DNA from: Thermoleophilia bacterium SCSIO 60948
GTDB lineage: Bacteria; Actinomycetota; Thermoleophilia; Solirubrobacterales; 70-9
Reading direction: 5' to 3'
Assembly: GCA_021496505.1 (NCBI GenBank)
Contig: CP053031.1
Span: 496,001 to 560,000, forward strand
DNA: 64,000 nt
Below the pieces are notes generated by a model, which saw only the letters and a list, made by a program, of their open reading frames with translations, was not told the DNA's origin and did no database searches. Position 1 is the first letter of the stretch, and every line of letters starts with the position of its first letter. The position numbers and the translations under genes are program-made. Shown piece after piece: positions 42,882-51,969 of this stretch.

Positions 42882-43484
42882 TTGTCTAACAAGAGGCTTG
42901 CAGCTGCGGCCGTCGCAGCGGTCGTCGTGATCGCTGGACTCGTTTTCGTGCTCGGAGGCGGAGAGGACGAGGCGTCGCCTACCGAGAGCGTCGACGGCGC
43001 CTTCGCCACGGAAATGATCCCGCACCATGAAATGGCCATCCAGATGGCCGAGATGGCCCAAGAACAGGGCCAACACCCCGAGATCACACGACTCGCGGAC
43101 GCGATCGTCGAAGCGCAGGAGGGTGAGATCTCAGAGCTCGAAGACATCCACGAGCGACTGTTCGGCGAGCCCGCCGGCTCGATCGACTTCGTCTCGTTGC
43201 CGCTCTCGGACGAGGACTCCGGGATGGACATGGACATGGCGATGCTCGCCGGCGCGCAGCCGTTCGACCGCGCGTTCATCGACATGATGATTCCGCACCA
43301 CCAGGGTGCGATTCGGATGGCGCGGATCGAGCTCGAGGACGGATCCGATCCGGAGGCCAAGCGTCTCGCCGAGCAGATCATCGCCGAGCAATCCGATGAG
43401 ATCGTCGAGATGAACGAGTGGCGATCGGACTGGTATGGCGCGCCTTCGCCGGCTGGAGGCGTGCCGCCCGCTGGCACCGACTGA
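42882..43484 (+). CDS. DUF305 copper-region protein
   Basis: A 200-residue exported or anchored protein with an N-terminal hydrophobic helix (AAAAVAAVVVIAGLVFVLGG) and a ferritin-like four-helix DUF305 domain. The two diagnostic motifs are EMIPHHEMAIQMA and MMIPHHQGAIRMA, with a Met-rich stretch (DSGMDMDMAM) between them. DUF305 proteins are frequent in copper-resistance loci and are thought to bind Cu. TTG 42882 has AAAGGA at proper spacing. Confidence 0.9.
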   Translation: MSNKRLAAAAVAAVVVIAGLVFVLGGGEDEASPTESVDGAFATEMIPHHEMAIQMAEMAQEQGQHPEITRLADAIVEAQEGEISELEDIHERLFGEPAGSIDFVSLPLSDEDSGMDMDMAMLAGAQPFDRAFIDMMIPHHQGAIRMARIELEDGSDPEAKRLAEQIIAEQSDEIVEMNEWRSDWYGAPSPAGGVPPAGTD

Positions 43485-43536
43485 GGTGCTCGTCCGAACG
43501 GTCGGGCGTTAACCTCGACCGGTCTGTGGTCCCTGC

Positions 43537-43572
43537 CCGACTCGGTCCCGGAGTTTCCCGGGACCGAGTCGG
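43537..43572. terminator. Bidirectional terminator between DUF305 and csoR
   Basis: A perfect 15-bp stem (CCGACTCGGTCCCGG and its complement) with a 6-base loop, midway between two convergent genes. No long U-run, but it is stable and correctly placed to end both transcripts. Confidence 0.75.
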
Positions 43573-43645
43573 TTGCGGGCTCGGGAGCACCCCGTACCTC
43601 TCGCCACGCCGACCCAGGCGGCAGCGACGGCCGGGCGTGGGAGGT

Positions 43646-43969
43646 TCAGCCGCGACGCATGAGGCGGCCCACGGCCGCCATCAGCTCCTCGGTCTTGTCG
43701 ATCTGATCGTCGCCCTCCGCGCCGATCACGCATTTCTGGGCGTGGTCGTCCAGTAGACCGAGTGCGACCTTGTCGAGGGCGGCCTGAATCGCAGAAATCT
43801 GCGTCAGGACGTCGATGCAGTAGCGATCTTCCTCGACCATCCGGCCGACTCCGCGCACTTGGCCTTCAATGCGAGCCAGACGTGACTGCAATTGATCCTT
43901 GGTGGCCGTGTATCCGCGTGTCGGGGTCGAGCTTGGTGCGGGGCGGGGAGAGGTGCTGGCGCTAGGCAT
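43646..43969 (-). CDS. csoR: CsoR-family copper-sensing repressor
   Basis: A 107-residue all-helical repressor with the CsoR Cu(I) ligand set, YCIDVLTQISA (Cys) and DDHAQKCV (His-x3-Cys), and the DNA-facing basic helix LQSRLARIEGQVRGVGRMV. Apo-CsoR binds GC-tract operators, and Cu(I) releases it. ATG 43969 lies 6 bases after a TAGGAT -10 on the minus strand, so its mRNA is probably leaderless. Candidate operators are at 44789-44807 and 48766-48780. Confidence 0.92.
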   Translation of the reverse strand: MPSASTSPRPAPSSTPTRGYTATKDQLQSRLARIEGQVRGVGRMVEEDRYCIDVLTQISAIQAALDKVALGLLDDHAQKCVIGAEGDDQIDKTEELMAAVGRLMRRG

Positions 43970-43974
43970 GCTCG

Positions 43975-43983
43975 GATCCTACT
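43975..43983 (-). promoter_or_regulatory. Leaderless-type -10 of csoR
   Basis: On the minus strand GTAGGATCCGAGC ends directly at the csoR ATG. It matches the layout of the divergent promoter at 44148 (GTAGGATCAGCGC then ATG), though it lacks the dyad. Confidence 0.5.
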
Positions 43984-44139
43984 GGTTACCTATGCGGGGT
44001 TCCCGTTCCATTCCTCCGGCATCGAACCCACGACGCTGACACAGCGAGACGGGGGTAGGGCTTGACTGTCGCGGGGGTCGAGCGCCCCACTTCCGTGACC
44101 CTCCGCAGCTCGCGTCGCGAGGGCTGAGAAACGCGGTCC

Positions 44140-44154
44140 GACAACATGTAGGAT
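44140..44154 (+). promoter_or_regulatory. Promoter with GACA-N3-TGTA dyad and TAGGAT -10, leaderless gene
   Basis: GACA-aca-TGTA followed by GGATCAGCGC and then ATG 44161, so the -10 ends 6 bases before the start codon. Leaderless initiation is common in actinobacteria. Shares its dyad with 37259, 41198, 42257 and 58712. Confidence 0.55.
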
Positions 44155-44160
44155 CAGCGC

Positions 44161-44661
44161 ATGACCTCGGTGACTGCGCCAGCCAGCCCCGGATGGGGCG
44201 TCACGCTGGGCAGCTTGGCCCGTTGGCCCCTGCGTCGGTGGGGCGTCGCGCTGTCGGCTGCGGCCGCTGCGGCGCTGGCGATCGGGATCCCGACGGGGAT
44301 CGTGGAGACCGGCCTTTACACACGCATGTTGCCCGTCGTGTGGTGGAACTACCCAATCTGGGTAGCGTCGGCGGTGCTCATCGGCCTCACGGTCGCGACG
44401 TACGTCAGGATCGGCGAAGCGCCGCCCGTCGGGCCTGACCGTGCGCGCCGCACGCTCGGGGGCTCAGCGCTGTCGCTCTTCGCGGTCGGGTGCCCGATCT
44501 GCAACAAGCTCGTGGTGGGCGCGATGGGGACGAGTGGCGCGTTGAGCTACTGGGCGCCCATCCAGCCGGCGCTCGGCATCGCCAGCGTCGCGCTACTCGT
44601 CGCCTGCCTCGTCGTCCGGCTGCGTGGCCAGGCGGCGTGCTCGGCTGCGCAGGGTCGCTGA
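44161..44661 (+). CDS. Integral membrane protein with a CPICN motif, divergent from csoR
   Basis: A 166-residue protein with four predicted membrane helices. The third begins SLFAVGCPICNKLVVGAMG, placing two cysteines (Cys-Pro-Ile-Cys) at the membrane, where they could bind Cu(I) or act in thiol exchange. The family is not recognised with confidence; topology recalls small metal-transport or thiol-relay membrane proteins. Leaderless ATG 44161. Position between csoR and copZ points to copper handling, by inference. Confidence 0.65.
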   Translation: MTSVTAPASPGWGVTLGSLARWPLRRWGVALSAAAAAALAIGIPTGIVETGLYTRMLPVVWWNYPIWVASAVLIGLTVATYVRIGEAPPVGPDRARRTLGGSALSLFAVGCPICNKLVVGAMGTSGALSYWAPIQPALGIASVALLVACLVVRLRGQAACSAAQGR

Positions 44662-44788
44662 TACGGCGTCAGCCGCGCCGGTCACCGCGGTGCCGGGTCG
44701 CTCAAGTGGACCGGGGCGAGCGCTCGACCCCGACGACGTCTTCGTAATGGGTAATCCGGAAGCTACCGGATGACCTGCTACCTTCTCG

Positions 44789-44807
44789 GGTACCCCCACC
44801 CCGTACC
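44789..44807 (+). promoter_or_regulatory. CsoR-family-like operator before copZ
   Basis: Inverted arms GGTAC and GTACC flank a C-tract (CCCC-A-CCCC), the GC-tract layout bound by CsoR/RcnR-family repressors. It lies 22 bp before the copZ ATG, next to AAGGAGG. A role in copper control of copZ-copA is inferred. Confidence 0.6.
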
Positions 44808-44828
44808 TGTAAGGAGGAAGTTGTTCCA

Positions 44829-45035
44829 ATGAGCGCCATCGAAACGATCTACACCGTCGAGGGAATGACCTGCGGGCACTGCGAGCTGTCCGTGCGCGAG
44901 GAGGTCGAGGAACTCGACGGCGTCGAGTCCGCCCAGGCTGACCGCACCACCGGAAAGCTGACCGTCCGCGGGGATGTCGGGGACGCCGACATCCGCAAGG
45001 CCGTTGAGGCAGCCGGGTATCAGGTGGCGGCGTAA
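44829..45035 (+). CDS. copZ: Copper chaperone CopZ (HMA domain)
   Basis: A 68-residue ferredoxin-like heavy-metal-associated domain with the Cu(I) motif GMTCGHC near residues 12-18. It delivers Cu(I) to the P-type ATPase encoded two genes downstream. A strong AAGGAGG ribosome site and a CsoR-like operator precede ATG 44829. Confidence 0.95.
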   Translation: MSAIETIYTVEGMTCGHCELSVREEVEELDGVESAQADRTTGKLTVRGDVGDADIRKAVEAAGYQVAA

Positions 45036-45074
45036 CCGCCGCCCGCACCGCCCGAACAGTTCGACCGAGAGCCC

Positions 45075-46031
45075 ATGAGCGTTCCCACCCGACTGGTCGC
45101 CTTCGCCGCAGTGCTCGGCCTTGTCTTCGGCGGAGCCGCGCTGGCCGGCGCGGCGCTCGACCCGACCGACGACTCCGTGACGGCCGACGCGGGCCACGGC
45201 GACGAGACGGCGGGTGGCCGTGGCGGCGAGAACCCGGCAGCGGCGCGCGGAGAGCACGGCGGCGGCTACGGACAGATCGCCGTCGCGCCGGTCGCCAGCG
45301 GCGTCGCCGCTAGCCAGGACGGCCTGACGCTCGTCTCCGACGATACGTTCTTCCGTCGCGGGCAGCAGGAGACCTTCAGCTTCCAGATCACCGACGAGCG
45401 CGGGCGGGTCTTGCGCGACGAGTTCGAGATCGAGTCCGAGCGCGAGATGCACCTGATCGTCGTGCGCGCCGACACCGCTACCTACCAGCACCTGCACCCG
45501 CGCAAGGACGCCGACGGGACGTGGTCGGTGGAACTCGAGCTGCCCGAGCCCGGGGTCTACCGCGCCTACGCGGACTTCATGATCGGCGGGCGCCAGCGCG
45601 CACTGACCACGACGCTTCTCGCGCCGGGCGCCTTCGAGCCCAACGAACTGCCCGCGCCGACGCGCAGCGACAGCGACGGTGGCCTTGACGTCGAGCTCAA
45701 GGCGGACGGCCTGAACGCCGGCCGCGAGTGCCGGCTGACGTTCGCCGTGACTCGCGACGGCCAGCCGTTCGACGGGCTCGAGCGCTACCTCGGTGCCAAA
45801 GGTCACCTCGTCGCGCTGCGCGAGGGCGACCTGGCCTACCTGCACGTGCACCCGACCGAGGGCGGCTCCGAGCACGCCCACGAGGGCGGCGGGACGAGCA
45901 GCGAGGCGCACCCCAACGAGGTGCCATTCGCGGCGACGTTTCCGACCGCCGGGCGCTACCGGCTGTTCCTGCAGATCCAGGCCGGCGGCGAGATCCGCAC
46001 GGTCGCCTACACCTTGGAGGTGCCGCGATGA
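45075..46031 (+). CDS. Secreted His-rich copper-region protein
   Basis: A 318-residue exported protein with an N-terminal hydrophobic signal ([19 protein letters not shown]), a His/Gly-rich linker and two beta-rich cupredoxin-like modules. Repeated His motifs, YQHLHP near residue 137 and LAYLHVHP near 256, plus EHAHEGG, are candidate copper ligands. It resembles proteins beside copA in actinobacteria whose function is not established. The stop overlaps the copA ATG by 4 bp, so export and ATPase are co-translated. Confidence 0.72.
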   Translation: MSVPTRLVAFAAVLGLVFGGAALAGAALDPTDDSVTADAGHGDETAGGRGGENPAAARGEHGGGYGQIAVAPVASGVAASQDGLTLVSDDTFFRRGQQETFSFQITDERGRVLRDEFEIESEREMHLIVVRADTATYQHLHPRKDADGTWSVELELPEPGVYRAYADFMIGGRQRALTTTLLAPGAFEPNELPAPTRSDSDGGLDVELKADGLNAGRECRLTFAVTRDGQPFDGLERYLGAKGHLVALREGDLAYLHVHPTEGGSEHAHEGGGTSSEAHPNEVPFAATFPTAGRYRLFLQIQAGGEIRTVAYTLEVPR

Positions 46032-48364
46032 GCGCCCCTGAGACGACCAGCGGCGAGCGGCTCGAGCTGCCGCTGGAGGGCATGACGTGCTCGTCGTGCG
46101 CGAACCGCATCGAGCGCAAGCTCAACAAGCTCGACGGCGTCGAGGCGACGGTCAACTACGCGACTGAGAAGGCGGCAGTGCAGTTCGATCCCTCGCGGGT
46201 AGGCCCCGACGATCTCGTCGAGGCGGTCGAGGCGGCCGGCTACGGAGCACGGCTGCCGCAGGCCGGCGGTTCGGACGACCCGGGCTCGATCGACGTCGAG
46301 GATCGTCACGTGCGCGAGTTGCGCACGCGGCTGATCGGCGCCGCCGTTCTGTCGGTGCCGCTGCTGCTGATCTCGATGATCCCGGCGCTCCAGTTCGAGT
46401 ATTGGCAGTGGCTGGCGCTTCAGCTCGCCACCCCGGTCGTGTTCTGGGCGGGCTGGCCGTTCCACAAGGCGGCGTGGCAGAACCTGCGCCACGGCGCGGC
46501 GACGATGGACACGCTGATCTCGGTCGGCACGCTGGCCGCCTGGGGCTGGTCGGTGGTCGCGCTGTTCTTCCTCGGCGCCGGTGCGCCGGGCATGCAGATG
46601 CCGATGGAGCTCGTGCTCGACCGCGACGCGTCGAGCTCGCACATCTACCTTGAGGCCGCCGGCGTGGTGACGACGCTCATCATCGCCGGGCGCTACTTCG
46701 AGGCGCGCGCCAAGCGCCGCGCCGGCGCGGCGCTGTCGGCGCTGCTCGAGCTCGGGGCCAAGGACGTCGCGGTCCTTGACCCCAGCGGCGAGGAGCGGCG
46801 CGTGCCGGTCGACCAGCTCGAGGTCGGCGACCGGTTCGTCGTGCGGCCGGGCGAGAAGGTCGCGACCGACGGTGTCGTCGAGGAGGGTTCCTCGGCGGTC
46901 GATCAGTCGCTGCTGACGGGCGAGTCGGTGCCGGTCGAGAAGGGGCCGGGCGACGAGGTCGCGGGCGCGACGGTCAACGCCGGCGGGCGGTTGGTCGTGC
47001 GCGCGGCGAAGGTCGGCGCCGACACCGCGCTGGCGCAGATCGCCCGCCTGGTCGAGGACGCGCAGACCGGCAAGGCGCCGGTCCAGCGCCTCGCAGACCG
47101 GATCTCCGGCGTGTTCGTGCCGATCGTCATCGCGCTGTCGGCCGCGACGCTCGGGTTCTGGCTCGGCGATGGCGCCGGCGCGACGTTCGCGTTCAGCGCA
47201 GCGGTCGCGGCGCTGATCATCGCCTGCCCGTGCGCGCTAGGCCTTGCGACCCCAACCGCGCTGCTGGTCGGCACCGGCCGCGGTGCCCAGCTCGGGCTGC
47301 TGATCAAGGGGCCGGAGGTGCTGGAGTCCACCCGGCGCGTCGACACGATCGTGCTCGACAAGACCGGCACGGTCACCAACGGGCAGATGAGCCTCGTCGA
47401 CGTCAGCGTCGCCGAGGGCACCTCGCGTCAGGAGGGGCTGCGACTCGTCGGGGCGCTCGAGGACGCCTCCGAGCACCCGATCGCCCAGGCGATCGCCGCC
47501 GCGGCCGAGGCTGAGGCGGGTCCTTTACCGGCGGTCGAGGGCTTCGTCAACCGCGAAGGCCTGGGCGTGGAGGGCGTCGTCGAAGGCCGCGCGCTTGTCG
47601 TCGGCCGGCCGGCGCTGCTCGCCGATTGGGCGATGCATCTGACGCCCGAGCTCGAGACCGCCCGCGAGGCGGCGCAGGCGCTCGGCCAGACGGCGATTGC
47701 CGCCGGTTGGGACGGTCAGGTCCGGGCGATCTTCGCGGTCGCCGACACCGTCAAGCCGACGTCGACCGAGGCGGTCACGCGGCTGACCGCGCTCGGCTTG
47801 CGGCCGGTGCTGCTGACCGGCGACAACGAGGTCACCGCCCAAGCGGTGGCCGCCGAAGTAGGGATCGAGGAGGTCATCTCGGACGTCCTGCCCGCCGAGA
47901 AGGCGCAGGTCATCGAGCGCCTGCAGGCGAAAGGGCGCGTCGTGGCGATGGTCGGCGACGGCGTCAACGACGCCCCGGCCTTGGCTCAGGCCGACCTCGG
48001 GCTGGCGATCGGCACCGGCACCGACGTGGCGATAGAGGCTTCGGACCTTACGCTGATCTCGGGCGACCTGCGCGCCGCGGGCGACGCGATACGCCTGTCG
48101 CGACGGACGCTTGGCACGATCAAGGGCAACCTGTTCTGGGCCTTCGCCTACAACGTCGTCCTGATCCCGGTGGCAATGCTGGGGTTCCTCAACCCCCTGT
48201 TCGCCGGGGCGGCGATGGCGCTGAGCTCGGTGTTCGTCGTGACGAACTCGCTGCGGCTGCGCAGCTTCAAGGCCGAGAGGTCGTCCGGCGATGCGCGGGC
48301 CAGCGCCGGCGCCCGGTCCGCAAAGCCCCAGCAGCCCAGGGAGGACGCGATGACGGCGCCCTGA
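46028..48364 (+). CDS. copA: Cu(I)-exporting P1B-type ATPase CopA
   Basis: A 778-residue copper pump. One N-terminal HMA domain has GMTCSSCA (residues 18-25). Eight membrane helices include [14 protein letters not shown] in TM6, the phosphorylation site DKTGT follows, then [20 protein letters not shown] and [11 protein letters not shown] short Met-rich external loop (GMQMPMEL) lies between early helices. The CPC motif and neighbouring copZ/csoR point to Cu(I). ATG 46028 overlaps the previous gene. The last 35 residues are a polar, disordered tail. Confidence 0.96.
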   Translation: MSAPETTSGERLELPLEGMTCSSCANRIERKLNKLDGVEATVNYATEKAAVQFDPSRVGPDDLVEAVEAAGYGARLPQAGGSDDPGSIDVEDRHVRELRTRLIGAAVLSVPLLLISMIPALQFEYWQWLALQLATPVVFWAGWPFHKAAWQNLRHGAATMDTLISVGTLAAWGWSVVALFFLGAGAPGMQMPMELVLDRDASSSHIYLEAAGVVTTLIIAGRYFEARAKRRAGAALSALLELGAKDVAVLDPSGEERRVPVDQLEVGDRFVVRPGEKVATDGVVEEGSSAVDQSLLTGESVPVEKGPGDEVAGATVNAGGRLVVRAAKVGADTALAQIARLVEDAQTGKAPVQRLADRISGVFVPIVIALSAATLGFWLGDGAGATFAFSAAVAALIIACPCALGLATPTALLVGTGRGAQLGLLIKGPEVLESTRRVDTIVLDKTGTVTNGQMSLVDVSVAEGTSRQEGLRLVGALEDASEHPIAQAIAAAAEAEAGPLPAVEGFVNREGLGVEGVVEGRALVVGRPALLADWAMHLTPELETAREAAQALGQTAIAAGWDGQVRAIFAVADTVKPTSTEAVTRLTALGLRPVLLTGDNEVTAQAVAAEVGIEEVISDVLPAEKAQVIERLQAKGRVVAMVGDGVNDAPALAQADLGLAIGTGTDVAIEASDLTLISGDLRAAGDAIRLSRRTLGTIKGNLFWAFAYNVVLIPVAMLGFLNPLFAGAAMALSSVFVVTNSLRLRSFKAERSSGDARASAGARSAKPQQPREDAMTAP

Positions 48365-48509
48365 CCCCGATCGACGAGCCGCCCTTGCCCGAGGCGGCGA
48401 GCCGGCCGTCACAGGGCACGGGCCCTGACCGCGAACCAGATGGGGCCGGCTGTGAACCTGCCGCCGGCCCACCCCGTCCCGAAACCACCAGAGGAAGGAC
48501 CACGCAGCA

Positions 48510-48758
48510 ATGGCGCCAGAGCAGGTCAAGATCACCGTCACCGAGAACGGCCCGTACAGCGTCATGGGGCCGTTCACGCTGGTTGATCAGGACGGCAACA
48601 CCTACGACGTCGCCGAGCGCAGGCGGGTGGCGCTGTGCCGCTGCGGCGCGTCGTCCACCAAGCCCTTCTGTGACGGCACCCACTCGCGGATCGGGTTCGA
48701 GGCAGCTGAGCGCGCTACCCGCGACTTCGACGTGGGCGGCGCGCAGTCTGCCGGCTGA
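48510..48758 (+). CDS. CDGSH iron-sulfur domain protein
   Basis: An 82-residue protein with the CDGSH [2Fe-2S] signature CRCGASSTKPFCDGTH (3 Cys, 1 His) near residues 43-58. Such small proteins serve as redox or cluster-transfer partners. ATG 48510 has AGAGGAAGG upstream. It sits between copA and a CsoR-type operator that starts one base after its stop, so it ends the copZ-copA transcript. Confidence 0.9.
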   Translation: MAPEQVKITVTENGPYSVMGPFTLVDQDGNTYDVAERRRVALCRCGASSTKPFCDGTHSRIGFEAAERATRDFDVGGAQSAG

Positions 48759-48780
48759 CCCCTAATACCCTTAGGGGGTA
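48759..48780 (+). promoter_or_regulatory. CsoR-type operator of the AhpD/Nuo-like operon
   Basis: TACCC-ttagg-GGGTA at 48766-48780, nested with CCCCTAA/TTAGGGG arms at 48759-48777. This closely resembles the TACCC-N5-GGGTA palindrome described for Bacillus CsoR at copZA. A CTGACC -35-like and a TAAGCT -10-like string flank it with 18-bp spacing, so binding would block the promoter. Confidence 0.72.
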
Positions 48781-48802
48781 AGCTAAATCCGAGGAGAACG
48801 CC

Positions 48803-49339
48803 ATGACCCGACTGCCCGACATCGACCCGAGCACCGCCACCGGCGCGGTCCGCAAGACGCTCGACGAGCTCGCCGAGCGCTCCGGGCCCCCGGGCCCGAT
48901 GGTCCGAGCGATGGCGAACTCGTCCGCGCTGCTGCGCGGCTACGTCGACCTCAACCGGGCCATGAAGCGCAGCCACCTCGACCGCCAAGTCGGCGAGCGG
49001 GTCTCACTCGCCGTCCAGGCCTGGATCGGCTGCGACTACTGCCTCGCCGCCCACACCAAGGCCGCCCAGCGCCTCGGCTTGCATGAAACCGACATCGACC
49101 TGGCCAGGCAGGGCACCGCGATCGACCCCAAGATCGCGGCGCTTGTCGCGTTCGGGCAGCAACTGATCGCCGCTCCCGCCGAGATCGCCGACGCCGACAT
49201 CGAAGCCCTCCACGATCACGGCTGGCGCGACGAGCAGCTCGCCGACGTCGTCGGTCTGGTTGCGCTGAACCTGATGACCGGTGCGTTCAACCTCGCCGCG
49301 GGGATCCACAGCGGCGTCGAGACGGCGGCAATCGCCTGA
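48803..49339 (+). CDS. AhpD/carboxymuconolactone decarboxylase-family protein
   Basis: A 178-residue all-helical protein with the AhpD redox site CDYCLAAH (Cys-x2-Cys-x3-His) near residues 74-81, predicted to act as a thiol peroxidase or disulfide reductase. GAGGAG precedes ATG 48803. It is the first gene after the CsoR-type operator and lies 25 bp before nuoA, so it probably heads the complex-I-like operon. The electron donor is unknown. Confidence 0.85.
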   Translation: MTRLPDIDPSTATGAVRKTLDELAERSGPPGPMVRAMANSSALLRGYVDLNRAMKRSHLDRQVGERVSLAVQAWIGCDYCLAAHTKAAQRLGLHETDIDLARQGTAIDPKIAALVAFGQQLIAAPAEIADADIEALHDHGWRDEQLADVVGLVALNLMTGAFNLAAGIHSGVETAAIA

Positions 49340-49364
49340 CAACGGACCCCCGCCGAGAGTCGAC

Positions 49365-49688
49365 ATGGCCGCGATCACTCTGTTCTTCGTCTTGCTTGCG
49401 CTTGTCCTCGGACTGGTGGTGCTCGCCTACGCGGTCGTACTCGCTACGCGGGGGACGCGAACCACGGATCGCGGTGCGGCGCCGGCGTGGCCGCGGTTTC
49501 ACGTCCGGTATTACACGTTCGCGCTGTTATTTATCGCCTTCGATATGGAGATGGCCTACATGTATCCGTGGGCGGTCGTCTTCCGTGACCTGGGGCTCTT
49601 CGCCTACGCCGAGATCGGCTTCTTCCTGACTGTGCTCGGCGTCGGGGTGCTCTACGCGTGGCGCGAGGGCGCGCTGGAGTACTCGTGA
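49365..49688 (+). CDS. nuoA: Complex-I-like subunit NuoA
   Basis: A 107-residue three-helix membrane protein. The conserved NuoA core FHVRYYTFALLFIAFDMEMAYMYPW is present (the acidic FDxE pair after TM2), followed by the third helix and a short tail. ATG 49365. The stop overlaps the next start (TGATG). First Nuo subunit of an operon that contains no NuoB, C, E, F, G or I. Confidence 0.92.
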   Translation: MAAITLFFVLLALVLGLVVLAYAVVLATRGTRTTDRGAAPAWPRFHVRYYTFALLFIAFDMEMAYMYPWAVVFRDLGLFAYAEIGFFLTVLGVGVLYAWREGALEYS

Positions 49689-51061
49689 TGTTGCGCCCAG
49701 CGCTGATCGTTCCGGACGAAGCGACCTGGACGATGGCCGGCGCGGATCCTGCCGGGCGGCGGTTGAGGCCGGTGGCCGGCGTTGAATCCGCGCAGGTGCT
49801 GCTGGCGCCGACGCGAGTGCCCGAGCCGCTGACCAGCGCGCTGGCGGCTGAGCTCGGACGCGCATCTCGCCAGCTGACCGTCGAATCGAACGGTCCCCTC
49901 GAGCTGGGCGGCCGCCCGCTGCGGGCGCTGTTCGGGGCCGACGATGCCGGCGACCGCGCCGACCACGCGGTGCACGCGGTCGACGTAGCCGGCAACGGCG
50001 CGCCGGAGGGCGGAGCGCACGGTCAGCCTGGCGGCCACGGGCCCCACGACACGCCGGGCGAGGGTGCCGGCAACGGTCATGACGACCACGATATGATGGC
50101 GATTGTCGGAGAGCCGAGCGCCGACGGACTCGTCATGGAGCCGATCGACCTGCGCTTCGGGCCGTTGAGCGGGGTGTTACCGGGCGGGCTTGCGGTCGAG
50201 GTCTCGCTTGACGGTGATCTTGTCGCTTCCGCGCGCGTCAGCGCGCGGCTTCGCGCCGGGGTCGACAGCGCCGACGACGTCGTCGATCCGCTGGCGCCGG
50301 TGGCGTGGCGCTTGGCTGGGTTGGTGGCCGACGAGCTGAGGAGCGGCACGTCGGCGCCGCTGCGCGTGCAGTGGCAGCGTCTGGCGGCCGTCGAGATCGA
50401 GCGGGCGCTGAGCCATGCCGCTTGGCTGCGATCGCTGGGCCGCCTGTTGGGCTGGCCGCAGCTCGTCACTACAGCGCACGCGGCGGTAAGCGCGCTCGCG
50501 CCGCTGCACGGCCTCCCTGTGCCGGCCGGAGATCTGCGCGAGGCCAGGGGTCGGGTGGCGGCAACGCAGCGGCTCGTCGCGAGCCGGCGCTTTTCGGCCC
50601 GCACCCGCGGCCGCGGCCGAGTCGACGATGAGCTGTTGGTGGGGCCGAATGCGCGCGGCGCCGGCGGCCGCGCCGACGCGCGAACTGACGACGTCCTTTA
50701 CGCGCAGCTCGGCTTCGCAGCGGTGCAGGAGGATGCCGGTGACGCGCGCGCTCGCGCCAGCGCCCGCGTCCGCGAGGCGCAGGCGTCGCTGACCCTGGCC
50801 GCCGCAGCGCTCGAGCGTGCGGCGGCGGCCGACGGGGCCGGCGTCCCGGGCGCGTTCGCCAGCGCGGCGGGGGCACGGGTCGAGGGGCCACGCGGTCCGC
50901 TGGTCGTCGGCGCCGGCGAAGCGTCGACGACGCGCCGGGTCGTACCCGGAGCGGCGGTGACGCTCGACGCGGCGAGCGGCGCGATGGTCGGGCTCGAGTG
51001 GACGGCGGCGCTGGTGGTGCTGGCGTCTTTCGACCTCAGTCCTTGGGCGGTCGACGGGTGA
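49688..51061 (+). CDS. Divergent NuoD/HycE-like large-subunit protein
   Basis: A 457-residue protein recognisable as NuoD-related through the helix AAVEIERALSHAAWLRSLGRL near residue 235 and the C-terminal VEGPRGPL...LASFDLSPWAVDG block, which matches the end of NuoD. The N-terminal third is poorly conserved and carries a Gly/His/Asp-rich insertion (HGPHDTPGEG, GHDDHDMM). The quinone-site HPSTHG motif of NuoD is absent. It may be a structural or altered catalytic subunit docking on the membrane arm. ATG 49688 overlaps the nuoA stop. Confidence 0.7.
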   Translation: MLRPALIVPDEATWTMAGADPAGRRLRPVAGVESAQVLLAPTRVPEPLTSALAAELGRASRQLTVESNGPLELGGRPLRALFGADDAGDRADHAVHAVDVAGNGAPEGGAHGQPGGHGPHDTPGEGAGNGHDDHDMMAIVGEPSADGLVMEPIDLRFGPLSGVLPGGLAVEVSLDGDLVASARVSARLRAGVDSADDVVDPLAPVAWRLAGLVADELRSGTSAPLRVQWQRLAAVEIERALSHAAWLRSLGRLLGWPQLVTTAHAAVSALAPLHGLPVPAGDLREARGRVAATQRLVASRRFSARTRGRGRVDDELLVGPNARGAGGRADARTDDVLYAQLGFAAVQEDAGDARARASARVREAQASLTLAAAALERAAAADGAGVPGAFASAAGARVEGPRGPLVVGAGEASTTRRVVPGAAVTLDAASGAMVGLEWTAALVVLASFDLSPWAVDG

Positions 51062-51969
51062 GCGACGCAACGCCGTTTGCGATCATCGCTCTCGCGCTTG
51101 TCGGCGCGCTGGCGCTGACGTGTGTGGAGCAGGTCGTCGCCGGCGGCCGCCCGTCACTGGCGCCGATCGCGCGCGGGGCGCTAGCGCGAATGCGCGAGCC
51201 GGTTGCGCGTCCGGAGACCTACGACGGCTGGCTGTTTCACCTCGCGCCGGTGCTGCTGCTCGCGAGCGCCGTGGCGGCGCTTGCGATGGTGCCCTGGACG
51301 CCTGGGTTCCGCGGCATCGAGCTCGAGTCCGGCGCGATTCTCTTCGCTGCCGCCTTGGCGTATGTGACGCCCGCGGTGTTCATGGCCGGCTGGGGCGCCG
51401 GGCGCCCGCTGGCGGTGGTCGGCGCGTTTCGTTTCGTGGCGCTGATGCTCGCCTACGCGATGCCGATCGCGATGGTGATCACGGCCGTCGCGGCCCCGGC
51501 GGCCTCGCTCACACCGTCCGCGATCGTCGACGTCCAGCACACGGTCCCGATGGCGGTCGTGCAGCCCTACTCGCTGCTGCTCTGGCTGCCAGCGGTGATG
51601 GCGGTCGCGCTGCTGCCGCCGTTCGACGTCGCCACGGCGCCGGGGGAGCTCGGCGGCGCCGGGGCGTTCGACCGCTACAGCGGCCTCGAAGCCGCGATCA
51701 TCGCGCTGGCTCGACGGGTCCTGCTGCTCGCCGTCTCGGGGATGACGGCGGCGCTGTTTCTCGCCGGCTGGCACGGGCCGCTGCTGCCCGACGCGATCTG
51801 GATGGCGATCAAGACCTTGGCGGTCGCGGCGCTGCTGCTGTGGGCGGGGCGGGTGCTGCCACGGATCGAGATCGACCGGCTGGTCTCGCTGGCCTGGAAG
51901 GTCGCGATCCCAGGCTCGATCGGCGCGATCGTGCTCGCCGGCCTGACGACCCTGTTGTTCTACCGATGA
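51058..51969 (+). CDS. nuoH: Complex-I-like subunit NuoH
   Basis: A 303-residue protein with eight predicted helices. The quinone-cavity loop is recognisable as LPPFDVATAPGELGGAGAFDRYSG, corresponding to the PFDxxEAExELVxGYxxEYSG element. The N-terminal RxGPNxxGPxGxxQP loop is replaced by a diverged GRPSLAPIARGALARMREP. GTG 51058 overlaps the previous stop by 4 bp. In complex I this subunit forms the quinone entry channel. Confidence 0.87.
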   Translation: MSDATPFAIIALALVGALALTCVEQVVAGGRPSLAPIARGALARMREPVARPETYDGWLFHLAPVLLLASAVAALAMVPWTPGFRGIELESGAILFAAALAYVTPAVFMAGWGAGRPLAVVGAFRFVALMLAYAMPIAMVITAVAAPAASLTPSAIVDVQHTVPMAVVQPYSLLLWLPAVMAVALLPPFDVATAPGELGGAGAFDRYSGLEAAIIALARRVLLLAVSGMTAALFLAGWHGPLLPDAIWMAIKTLAVAALLLWAGRVLPRIEIDRLVSLAWKVAIPGSIGAIVLAGLTTLLFYR

